Source: Pedobacter sp. MR2016-24 (GTDB lineage: Bacteria; Bacteroidota; Bacteroidia; Sphingobacteriales; Sphingobacteriaceae). From it: a stretch of DNA of 64,000 nucleotides. The position numbers and the translations under genes were made by a program. Location of the stretch: positions 310,001 to 374,000 of the forward strand of contig NZ_JAPIVO010000007.1 of NCBI RefSeq assembly GCF_026239655.1. The letters run 5' to 3'. Below, one piece after another: positions 34,774 through 43,371 of this stretch; the stretch's first letter is position 1, and every line of letters begins with the position of its first letter. The notes below the pieces were generated by a model. That model worked only from the letters and a program-made list of their open reading frames with translations. It did no database searches and had not been told where the DNA came from.

Positions 34774-35883
34774 ATGAAAAACAAATTACTCTTGTTGCTG
34801 GTAACTTTGGCACCCCTTTTTTCCCTCGCCTGTCAAAAAGAAACGCAGGACATCACTATCACTCATGTTGATACAAGCGGAAGAAATGTAAAGTACTTTC
34901 AAAACCCCATCATAAAGGGCGATCAGGCGGACCCCTTCGTGACGTATAGAGACGGAAATTATTATTTCCTTTCTACAAAAGGAAACCGGATTGCCATCAC
35001 AAAAACTAATTCCATGTCACAGTTATCTGCTGCTACAGAAAAAACGATATGGACCCCTCCTGTAAATACAGATCACTCCTCAGATTTATGGGCACCAGAA
35101 TTACATTTTTTTGACGGTAAATGGTACGTCTATTTCGCTGCAGCTCAAACAGGTGTAAATGATAGCAACCGCATGTTCGTATTGGAAAACAATAACCCCG
35201 ATCCTACTCAGGGAACCTGGATCTTTAAAGGTAAAATAGCCGACCCTGCTAATGATCAATGGGCAATAGATGGTTCTATCCTTGCCGCAGGGGGCAAAAA
35301 TTACTTTGTTTGGTCTGGCTGGGAAAATGAAACCGAAAAATATAAACAATATATCTACATCGCAGAGATGTCTGATCCATGGACACTGAGCGGGCCCAGG
35401 GTAAAAATATCTTCTCCCACCAATGATTGGGAAAAATGGGAACCCGGCTTTCTTGGTGCGGGGGTGAATGAGGCGCCCATTGTACTGCAACGGGATTCAA
35501 AAAGCCCGATATTTCTGATTTTTTCCGCAAGCCGCTATAGTAGTGATAACTATTGTCTTGGTCAGATTGAGCTCAAAGCCAATAGCAATCCCGCACTCGC
35601 AGGAAGCTGGATCAATAAGAAACAGGCATTTGTAAAGAGTGAGAAAAATGCGGTGTACGGTCCGGGCCACAATGGCTTTTTCACCAGCGCCGGAACGAAT
35701 GATAAAGGCAATGCAGTAGCTGAATTTTGGTTTATCTACCACGCGCGCAATACGCCAAATGAACCAAACCAGGCAAGAACATCCAGGATGCAAAAACTCA
35801 GTTGGAACACCGATGGTTCGCCTAACTTCGGCATTCCCATCAGTATCGGAGTAAATATTCCCTGTCCTATCAGTGAACAATAA
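34774..35883 (+). CDS. GH43-family lipoprotein (arabinofuranosidase/xylosidase type)
   Basis: A 369-residue five-bladed propeller glycosidase. The lipobox LFSLAC puts the acylated cysteine at 20, and the acidic stretch after it may favour surface display. GH43 catalytic residues are in place: base Asp53 in GDQADPFV, pKa modulator Asp166 in QWAIDGSI, and acid Glu233 in GVNEAPIVL. The motif HSSDLWAPELHF is also typical. It resembles subfamilies annotated as exo-alpha-arabinofuranosidases, but the linkage cannot be settled by eye. It starts the operon-like run GH43-SusC-SusD, though 169 bases separate it from susC. Confidence 0.88.
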   Translation: MKNKLLLLLVTLAPLFSLACQKETQDITITHVDTSGRNVKYFQNPIIKGDQADPFVTYRDGNYYFLSTKGNRIAITKTNSMSQLSAATEKTIWTPPVNTDHSSDLWAPELHFFDGKWYVYFAAAQTGVNDSNRMFVLENNNPDPTQGTWIFKGKIADPANDQWAIDGSILAAGGKNYFVWSGWENETEKYKQYIYIAEMSDPWTLSGPRVKISSPTNDWEKWEPGFLGAGVNEAPIVLQRDSKSPIFLIFSASRYSSDNYCLGQIELKANSNPALAGSWINKKQAFVKSEKNAVYGPGHNGFFTSAGTNDKGNAVAEFWFIYHARNTPNEPNQARTSRMQKLSWNTDGSPNFGIPISIGVNIPCPISEQ

Positions 35884-36052
35884 GCTATAGCGAAAAGCAT
35901 TTCCTGTGCTACTGTGCCCTCAAAAGGGCAGGAATGGATAACTATGCGCGATTTTTTGACGATGCGATCTAATAGATGCGATTATAAATACTCAAAAACT
36001 TAACATGAAAAATTTCAGCCAACCAATTATTTAAATAGTCAACAAAACAATT

Positions 36053-39000
36053 ATGAGAAAACTTTTATACTACAATAAAGCAGGAACTTCTTTTGGGGTT
36101 ATCCTTTGTAATGCTTTGTTCATCATCATGATGATATGCAGTATGCCGGCGTTTGCCCATACGGGTAACATAGCGGTATCCACGCCCGGTGCGGTGCCAC
36201 GAATAATAGCTTTTAAGGATATTGAAGTGCGGGGCACCGTGACCGATACCAGTGGAGTTGGCTTACCAGGCGTTGTTGTATCCGTTAAAGGTCGCAGCGG
36301 ATTTGGCGCAGTGACGGATGTGAATGGAAGCTATCGGATCACTGTACCCGAAGAAGCCACGCTGGTCTTCAGTATGGTTGGATTCATCAAGCAGGATGTA
36401 GCGGTAAACTCGCGCGGATTTATTGCAGTAAAGCTCCGCCAGAACTTTGAGATGCTGGACAATGTGGTGGTGGTAGGATATGGCACGCAGCAAAAAAATA
36501 ACGTGACCGGAGCGCTCACCTCAGTAACTTCCAAAGAGCTGCTGAGAACGCCAACTGCCAGTCTTACCAACAGCCTGGCCGGCCGGCTCCCTGGTCTGTT
36601 AACCATACAGAGCAGCGGTGAACCCGGTGCCGACGGATCAGAACTGTACATACGTGGTTTTGGTACCTATCAGGGTAAGAGTCCCCTGATACTGGTCGAC
36701 GGAATTGAAAACAGCATTGACGGTATAGATGCGAATGACGTGGAAACCGTAAGTATACTGAAAGATGCTGCTGCTACTGCAGTTTACGGGATGAAAGGTG
36801 CCAATGGTGTTGTACTGGTGACTACCAAAAGGGGTAAAACAGGCAAACCTGTTATATCACTCACCATGCAGTCGGCTCAACAGCGGCCTTTTAACATGCC
36901 TGAATATCTGGATTCATTTGATGCTTTGACGTTGTTCAGGGAAGCACTTAACAACGACGGTCTCAATGCCAACTTGTACACAGATGCCTATCTCAATAAA
37001 TTTCGTGATCGCAGCAACCCTACTTATCAGTATCTCTATCCAAATGTGAACTGGACAAAAGAGCTGATTAAACCTTCCTCAATGATGAACCAGGCCAACC
37101 TGAATGTGAACGGAGGTTCATCAACGGCCCGGTATTTTGTATCTATGGCGTATCTGAAACAGGATGGCCTATATAAATATGATGATCTGAATGCCTACAA
37201 TATCAATGCCTCCATGAACAAGTACAATTTCCGCAGCAACATTGATATAGACCTTACACCCATCTTAAAACTGGAGCTCAACCTGTCAGACATTGTCCGC
37301 GACAGAAATTATCCAACGGAAACCTCGGGCGCGTTCTGGGCCCAAATACGTAACACTCCCTCCTATTTGTATCCCTTAACTAATCCTGACGGTTCGGTAC
37401 CCGGACAAAAGGATTCACCGGCCAGTCCTTACGGGCGACTTACACAATTCGGATACGGACGATTTTTCGAGAACACGCTTAGTTCAATTGTGGGCTTTAC
37501 ACTTAAATTACCTTTCGTCACAGAAGGGTTGAGCTTCAGAACGCGTTTCGCTTATGACGCGCAGAACTTTCGTAACATCAGCCGAAAGCGCAATTATTCT
37601 ACCTACAGGTTCATCACCGATGAAAACGAACCTGATCTGAGCAAAGGCAGATATGAAGAATTAAGTACCGGCGACGGTCTGCTGGGTTTTGAAATCAATG
37701 CTAATGGAAGCCGGAAATCTACCTTTGAAAGTTACCTGAATTATGACCACACCTTTGCGCAGAAACATGCAGTCTCCGGCATGCTGAGGTATAACCAGTC
37801 ACAAAGTTTTCTGGCTACTTCAAACGATGATGGTGCAATAGCTGCCCTGCCTTATAAACAACTGGGTTTAGTAGGAAGGGTTAACTATGCGTACGACAGG
37901 CGCTATGTATTGGAATTTGATGCCGGATATAATGGTTCCGAAAACTTTATGGCAGGCAGGCGTATGGGTTTCTTCCCTGCAGCTTCCGCGGGTTGGGTGA
38001 TATCTAACGAAGCGTTCCTGAAAAATTCAAAGTTTGTAAATCTGTTAAAACTGAGAGGATCATACGGCATAGTGGGCGTAGATAACAGTGCAGGCCGTTT
38101 TGCTTACCTCAGTACCTGGCAAACAGGAAACGGCAGTGGCTACCGTTTTGGTTTGGCCGCCGACGGTGATGGTTATGCTGGTGCACAGGAAAGTGCTACG
38201 GGAAATTCGTTCCTTACCTGGGAGAAATCAAAAAAAACCAACATCGGATTGGACCTGGAATTATTTAAAAGCGAGATTGCTTTTACAGCTGATGTATTTA
38301 GTGAAAAACGCTCGCAGATTCTGACAACAGCTACCATCATCCCTGATGTAACTGGGGTGCAGAACTTGCCGGCCATAAACGCGGGGATTGTAGATAATAA
38401 AGGTTTTGAGGGCGAACTCACCTGGCGCAAACGTAGTGGAAACCATAACCTGATGATCAGGGGATCGTATTCTTATGCTACAAACCGGATCCAGTATGCC
38501 GCAGAACCTGTATTCAATCTGGCCTATCGTGCAAGAAAGGGAACCCAGATCAATGAAGCATATGGTCTTACTGCACTCGGTTTATTTAAAGACGATGCAG
38601 ATATTGCGGCAAGCCCGATCCAGCAATTTGGCGCAGTACGACCGGGAGATATTAAATATTTTGACCGTAATGGCGATGGCGTGATCAATAGTCAGGATGA
38701 AGGATATCTGGGAAAAGTCACCACTCCGAAATCTATTATCGGTTTAACCATTTCCTATACCTATAAGAATTTTGATCTTAATGTGCTCTTTCAGGGCGCC
38801 ACTGGTGGCAAACTATGGTTAACTGGTACTTCAGCATGGGCTTTCTCCAGTAACAGCTCTGTGCTGGCTGATTATATGGAGGGACGCTGGACTACCGAAA
38901 ATCCCGATCCTAATGCAGTATGGCCAAGGTTATCTTCATCTAACAATGTGAATAACAATCAAAACTCAACGTTCTGGCTCAGGTCATCCGATTATATCCG

Positions 39001-39202
39001 GTTGAAGAACGCAGAGATTGGCTACACACTACCTAAAACCTGGATCAGAAAGATTGGCATGACCAATATCCGGACTTTCGTCACCGCCTCGAATCTCTAC
39101 ACCTGGACTAAAATGAAAATTTTCGATCCTGAAAGAACGAATGGATTTGGCGACTATCCGCAAATGCGTGTTATAAATTTTGGATTAAATGCTTCACTGT
39201 AA
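36053..39202 (+). CDS. SusC-like TonB-dependent outer-membrane transporter
   Basis: A 1049-residue SusC/RagA protein. Signal peptide to about 35 (MPAFAH), a carboxypeptidase-regulatory-like domain at about 58-130 (VRGTVTDTSGVGLPGVVVSV), the TonB-box-like DNVVVVGYGTQQ at 136-147, a plug domain to about 260 (LAGRLPGLLTIQSSGEPG, LYIRGFGTY, LILVDGIEN), then a 22-strand barrel ending FGLNASL. It imports oligosaccharides released at the surface, paired with the SusD lipoprotein encoded 4 bases downstream. There is no anti-sigma STN domain, consistent with control by the SusR-like protein. The length is normal for the family. Confidence 0.96.
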   Translation: MRKLLYYNKAGTSFGVILCNALFIIMMICSMPAFAHTGNIAVSTPGAVPRIIAFKDIEVRGTVTDTSGVGLPGVVVSVKGRSGFGAVTDVNGSYRITVPEEATLVFSMVGFIKQDVAVNSRGFIAVKLRQNFEMLDNVVVVGYGTQQKNNVTGALTSVTSKELLRTPTASLTNSLAGRLPGLLTIQSSGEPGADGSELYIRGFGTYQGKSPLILVDGIENSIDGIDANDVETVSILKDAAATAVYGMKGANGVVLVTTKRGKTGKPVISLTMQSAQQRPFNMPEYLDSFDALTLFREALNNDGLNANLYTDAYLNKFRDRSNPTYQYLYPNVNWTKELIKPSSMMNQANLNVNGGSSTARYFVSMAYLKQDGLYKYDDLNAYNINASMNKYNFRSNIDIDLTPILKLELNLSDIVRDRNYPTETSGAFWAQIRNTPSYLYPLTNPDGSVPGQKDSPASPYGRLTQFGYGRFFENTLSSIVGFTLKLPFVTEGLSFRTRFAYDAQNFRNISRKRNYSTYRFITDENEPDLSKGRYEELSTGDGLLGFEINANGSRKSTFESYLNYDHTFAQKHAVSGMLRYNQSQSFLATSNDDGAIAALPYKQLGLVGRVNYAYDRRYVLEFDAGYNGSENFMAGRRMGFFPAASAGWVISNEAFLKNSKFVNLLKLRGSYGIVGVDNSAGRFAYLSTWQTGNGSGYRFGLAADGDGYAGAQESATGNSFLTWEKSKKTNIGLDLELFKSEIAFTADVFSEKRSQILTTATIIPDVTGVQNLPAINAGIVDNKGFEGELTWRKRSGNHNLMIRGSYSYATNRIQYAAEPVFNLAYRARKGTQINEAYGLTALGLFKDDADIAASPIQQFGAVRPGDIKYFDRNGDGVINSQDEGYLGKVTTPKSIIGLTISYTYKNFDLNVLFQGATGGKLWLTGTSAWAFSSNSSVLADYMEGRWTTENPDPNAVWPRLSSSNNVNNNQNSTFWLRSSDYIRLKNAEIGYTLPKTWIRKIGMTNIRTFVTASNLYTWTKMKIFDPERTNGFGDYPQMRVINFGLNASL

Positions 39203-39206
39203 TAAA

Positions 39207-41060
39207 ATGAAAAATATATATAAACTGCTGTTGGCAGTACTCCTGATCAGCAGCACATCCTGCAAGAAATACCTGGATGTTGTACCCGCAGAATATTCAA
39301 GTGAAGATGATGTTTATAAAAATATCAACCTCACTGAGCAGGCCCTCGCACGTTTATACAACGCGATGCCGAACGAACTGACCTCGCCATTGACCGCTGC
39401 CACAGATGAAACCTACCATCATTGGTTTGACAATGGCGAAGCAATTGATGCCTACAAATACAACCTGGGCAGCTGGAGCACAAATGACAATCCCTACGGA
39501 AACTGGTCGGGCAGATACCAGGACATCAGGCGGGCCAATATTTTTATCAATCGTATAGACAATGTACCGGTACCGTTAGACCGCGAAAGTTATTATACGA
39601 TCTGGAAGCCACGTTACAAAGGAGAAGCCCGCTTTTTACGTGCATTTTTCTACTTTGAACTTTTTAAACGCTACGGGGCGGTACCTTTGATCACCAGTGC
39701 CAATGATGTAAATCCAGACAATCTGGAAGACACCCAGGTTGCCCGGAATTCAGTTGATGAGGTGGTGAACTTTATCGCTACAGAATGTGATGAAATAGCA
39801 AATACTTTGCCCTTAACACAAGAAGATGCGCAAACCGGACGAATCACCAAAGGTGCAGCACTAGCACTAAAGGCACGTACACTACTATATGCTGCTAGCC
39901 CTTTATTTAATGGAAACCCTTTGTATGCCGGTGTACAGAACAAAGATGGTAAAGGACTTTTCAGCCGTGCTTATGACAAGGAAAAATGGAAAAGAGCTGC
40001 CGATGCTGCAAAGGCGGTGATAGACATGGGAATTTACAGGCTATACAGTCCCTTTCCCGACAATCCCGTACAGAATTATGCCGCTCAGTTCTATACCCGT
40101 GATTATACAGAAACCATCATGCCAAGGATAATTGGTAACTCCACAGATATAGATGGCAATTACCTGCCTAATGGCTCTCCATTTAAAGGGAACGGGAAAC
40201 TGACTCCCCTGCAGCAGTTTGTAGATGCTTATGAAATGAAGAACGGTTATCCGATAAACACTCAGGGCTCGGGCTATACCAATAGCGGCGTCTGGAATGG
40301 ACAATTATGGGATGGACTGAAGTTTCAAAACGTCAGCAATATCTCGAATATGTATAAAGACCGCGATCCCCGCTTTTATGCCAGTGTATTTTTCCAGTAC
40401 GATGTTTGGCGCTTGGATGCAACCAAAAGACCTGTACGACTGGCCTGGTTTGGTGCAGGCAATGGAATAACCGATGGCTGGGCCACAGGAAAGCCGGGAA
40501 CCAATCCATGGGGCTATAACGTCCGTAAGTTTTTAGCACCTGGATATGACCGGAACGCAAATTCGGGCACGGGTACACGCAACTTCCCCATCTTTCGCCT
40601 GGCCGAAATGTATTTGAGTTATGCTGAAGCGATGAATGAGTACCTGGAAGCGCCGGATCAATCAGTTTATCAATATCTTAATATGGTAAGAAGCCGTGTT
40701 TCAATGCCTCGCCTGCCAATTTTACCTGATGACAATACGAAAGCCGGAATGCGCAGTCGTATTCAAAATGAGCGCCGGGTGGAGCTGGCATTTGAAAGTC
40801 ACCGCTTTTGGGATGTGAGGAGATGGCTGATTGCAAAAACCGTGGATAATGTACCGGCCCTTGGTCTTAATGCCCGCCCTTCTGCAGCAGAACTTGCAAA
40901 TACTGGTCTGGATGTATCTTCAGAGGCTGCGGGTGTAGCAGTTTTCTACAAAACGGTAACGCTGCAAAACCGGGTATTTACAGACAAACATTACCTGATG
41001 CCTATTCCGCAATCTGAGATAGATAAAGATCCGAACCTGGTACAAAATTACGCCTGGTAA
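39207..41060 (+). CDS. SusD-like surface glycan-binding lipoprotein
   Basis: A 617-residue SusD/RagB protein. I start at 39207 (MKNIYKLLLAVLL), since the six-codon extension to 39189 overlaps susC and spoils the signal. The lipobox STSC gives an acylated Cys19 followed by KKYLDVVP, the classic opening of mature SusD proteins. Tetratricopeptide-like and variable parts follow, with RGEARFLRAFFYFELFKRYG and ERRVELAFESHRFWDVRRW, then the terminal LMPIPQSEI. It caps the SusC barrel and binds the glycan. No SusE/SusF-type binding lipoprotein follows; instead a strong terminator ends the locus. Confidence 0.96.
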   Translation: MKNIYKLLLAVLLISSTSCKKYLDVVPAEYSSEDDVYKNINLTEQALARLYNAMPNELTSPLTAATDETYHHWFDNGEAIDAYKYNLGSWSTNDNPYGNWSGRYQDIRRANIFINRIDNVPVPLDRESYYTIWKPRYKGEARFLRAFFYFELFKRYGAVPLITSANDVNPDNLEDTQVARNSVDEVVNFIATECDEIANTLPLTQEDAQTGRITKGAALALKARTLLYAASPLFNGNPLYAGVQNKDGKGLFSRAYDKEKWKRAADAAKAVIDMGIYRLYSPFPDNPVQNYAAQFYTRDYTETIMPRIIGNSTDIDGNYLPNGSPFKGNGKLTPLQQFVDAYEMKNGYPINTQGSGYTNSGVWNGQLWDGLKFQNVSNISNMYKDRDPRFYASVFFQYDVWRLDATKRPVRLAWFGAGNGITDGWATGKPGTNPWGYNVRKFLAPGYDRNANSGTGTRNFPIFRLAEMYLSYAEAMNEYLEAPDQSVYQYLNMVRSRVSMPRLPILPDDNTKAGMRSRIQNERRVELAFESHRFWDVRRWLIAKTVDNVPALGLNARPSAAELANTGLDVSSEAAGVAVFYKTVTLQNRVFTDKHYLMPIPQSEIDKDPNLVQNYAW

Positions 41061-41074
41061 ATTTTCCGGAATAC

Positions 41075-41117
41075 AACAAAGCCCTGCAGATCGATCTGCA
41101 GGGCTTTGTTGTTGAAT
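41075..41117. terminator. palindromic terminator between susD and the radical SAM gene
   Basis: A perfect 36-base palindrome at 41075-41110, with flanks AACAAAGCCC and GGGCTTTGTT, followed on each strand by T-rich bases. It can end transcription of both convergent genes. Confidence 0.85.
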
Positions 41118-41124
41118 AAAATGG

Positions 41125-43320
41125 CTACAAAACCAATAACCCGAAGTCCCTCAAATCATAAATAGGTTGTGAATACCATAAAAGCTCAAAGTGCTCCATC
41201 GTCGTCTCAAAATCAGCTTTAAGCTCCTGAAAAGTATAAACTTTTCCCTGGGAAACCGATATCTTCTGCAAAATTGTGCTTAACCATTCCCCCTCACTTT
41301 TGTTTAGCTGAACAGTGAAAGTCTCTTTTTTATCATAGAAAGTCAGCAGCATCATTTCCAAAGGCTTACCCTTCTTATATTTGGAAAAACTCTCCATATC
41401 AGGCTTCCCTCCCAGCCAAACTATCTTAGCTGCTGGCTTAGTATTAAACTTGCTTTCTTCCCTTAACGCTTTCTCAATAAAATCCGAAGGAACCGTCACT
41501 TTTGGAATTTTAAAATCAAACCAATCCTGTAATTTGTAATCTAAACAAATGCCGTGCATGAAATTAAAAAGTGACTTCTTTAAGCCGAAGCTAAATTTAT
41601 CATGATCTATTCCTGTTTTGTCAATATAGTTGATATCATTATTGGCAAAACGCCCTATAGTTTCAGTCTCTTTTACTACTCCAAATCTTTCCGGATACAT
41701 ACCGACAGGGCTATGTGCGGTCATTGCAAACTGATGCCAGAAGCCAGATTGTAAAACACCTGCTGCAAACAATTGTCGAACCATTTCCAGACTGTCTACC
41801 GTCTCCTGAATGGTCTGCGTGGGATAACCATACATCAAATAAGCATGCACCAGTATTCCTGCTTCCGTAAAGTTTCGGGTAACCTGAGCGACCTGTTCAA
41901 CCGATACACCTTTATCAATTAGCTGCAACAACCTGTCGGAAGCTACTTCTAAGCCGCCTGATATGGCTATACAGCCTGAGGCCTTCAGTAAAAGACATAA
42001 ATTTCCGGTAAAGCTCTTCTCAAATCGTACGTTAGTCCACCAGCTGACTGTAATATTCCTTCTTAAAATTTCCAGGGCAACTTCCCTCATCAGGGCTGGT
42101 GGGGCAGCCTCATCTACGAAGTGAAATCCATTCTGACCTGTTTTTTCAATCAGTTCTTCGATCCGGTCTACAATTAATTTAGCCGCGACCGGTTCATAAA
42201 CCTTAATGTAATCCAAAGAAATATCACAGAAAGTGCATTTACCCCAATAACATCCATGTGCCATTGTCAATTTGTTCCAGCGACCATCACTCCACATGCG
42301 GTGCATCGGATTTACGATTTCTATAACTGAAATATATTTATCCAGTTCCAGATCACTATAATCTGGTGTACCGACTTCAGCCTGTTTGTAATCCCTTCTC
42401 AGGGTATCATTTTTATAAGTAACAATTCCATTTTCCAATAAAAAGGTTCTCTTATACAAATTCAGCTCCCCGGCGTTTATGATTGAATTATAGATCAGCT
42501 CAACGGGTAATTCCCCGTCATCTAATGAAATAAAGTCAAAAAATTCAAATACCCTTTCATCAGAAAGAGAACGTAACTCTGTATTGGCAAAACCGCCGCC
42601 CATTGATATTTTAATCTCAGGATAATTTATTTTCACATACTGCGCACATCGGAATGCTGCATATAAATTTCCCGGAAAAGGAACAGATATTAAGAAAAGC
42701 TTAGGTTGAACAACGGAGATCTTTTCTTCCAGAATTTCCATCAGGATTTTATCCATATAGGTATACTCCTGATTTAAAGCTCCATAAAGCTCATCAAAAG
42801 AATTTGCGCTTCTGCCTAACCTTTCGGCATAACGACTAAAACCGAAATTCTGGTCAATACATTCAATAATAAAATCCGAAATATCCTCGAGGTACAAAGT
42901 CGCCAAATGTTTACCCTTATCCTGCGTTCCCATTGTACCAAAGGCCCAGTCCAATTCATCCAACTGCGTAAATCTGGAAGCTTCAGGTAAATAATCTTCC
43001 TGGCAAATCTGCAATGCCAGGGTTGGGTTTTTGCCTTGCAAAAAAGCAATAACAGCATCTATCGTCTTAATATATTCGTTTTTCAATGCAAAAATTCGCT
43101 TCGCATTTAAGCTTTTTGGCTGGCCCAGCTCCTCTGCGTAAAGAAATAGATCGGCCAAACCTTTTTTAGAAAACAACGCTAAAATCACTTCAATACCTAA
43201 ATCTGCCTGAGTGGAGGAGATATTCTTGGTGTTCAAAAAACCTTTAATATATGCAGTTGCAGGATACGGGGTATTCAGTTGAGTAAAAGGTGGCGTAATG
43301 AGGAAAAGATCAGTTCTCAA
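41125..43320 (-). CDS. B12-binding radical SAM protein with C-x4-C-x2-C motif
   Basis: A 731-residue protein. The N-terminal part (about 1-300) is a cobalamin-binding-like Rossmann region (LFLITPPFTQLNTPYPATAY, then KLFLISVPFPGNLYAAFRCA and KISMGGGFANTELRSL). The radical SAM core is at about 345-600, with cluster cysteines Cys357, Cys362 and Cys365 in GCYWGKCTFCDI. That is C-x4-C-x2-C rather than the standard C-x3-C-x2-C. Later blocks (HFVDEAAPP, CIAISGGLEVASDRLL, YLMYGYPTQT) are normal for the superfamily. No His corrinoid-binding DxHxxG motif was found, so whether B12 is bound is uncertain. It lies 51 bases after the FUSC gene with its own -7 candidate. Function unknown. Confidence 0.85.
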   Translation of the reverse strand: MRTDLFLITPPFTQLNTPYPATAYIKGFLNTKNISSTQADLGIEVILALFSKKGLADLFLYAEELGQPKSLNAKRIFALKNEYIKTIDAVIAFLQGKNPTLALQICQEDYLPEASRFTQLDELDWAFGTMGTQDKGKHLATLYLEDISDFIIECIDQNFGFSRYAERLGRSANSFDELYGALNQEYTYMDKILMEILEEKISVVQPKLFLISVPFPGNLYAAFRCAQYVKINYPEIKISMGGGFANTELRSLSDERVFEFFDFISLDDGELPVELIYNSIINAGELNLYKRTFLLENGIVTYKNDTLRRDYKQAEVGTPDYSDLELDKYISVIEIVNPMHRMWSDGRWNKLTMAHGCYWGKCTFCDISLDYIKVYEPVAAKLIVDRIEELIEKTGQNGFHFVDEAAPPALMREVALEILRRNITVSWWTNVRFEKSFTGNLCLLLKASGCIAISGGLEVASDRLLQLIDKGVSVEQVAQVTRNFTEAGILVHAYLMYGYPTQTIQETVDSLEMVRQLFAAGVLQSGFWHQFAMTAHSPVGMYPERFGVVKETETIGRFANNDINYIDKTGIDHDKFSFGLKKSLFNFMHGICLDYKLQDWFDFKIPKVTVPSDFIEKALREESKFNTKPAAKIVWLGGKPDMESFSKYKKGKPLEMMLLTFYDKKETFTVQLNKSEGEWLSTILQKISVSQGKVYTFQELKADFETTMEHFELLWYSQPIYDLRDFGLLVL

Positions 43321-43340
43321 AATGGTGTCTTATTTGTATG

Positions 43341-43348
43341 CAAAAATA
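43341..43348 (-). promoter_or_regulatory. -7 element for the radical SAM gene
   Basis: Read on the minus strand, TATTTTTG matches TAnnTTTG and ends 20 bases before the ATG at 43320, within the short gap after the FUSC gene. The radical SAM gene may therefore be expressed independently. Confidence 0.45.
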
Positions 43349-43371
43349 TCCATAATTATAGAGAGATCAAT

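Noticed and set aside
35900..35975. Protein-like text LKRAGMDNYARFFDDAI and a small hairpin TGCCCT/AGGGCA between the GH43 and susC genes
   Set aside because: The fragment is too short to distinguish from chance, and no family came to mind. The hairpin has only six pairs and no T tract.
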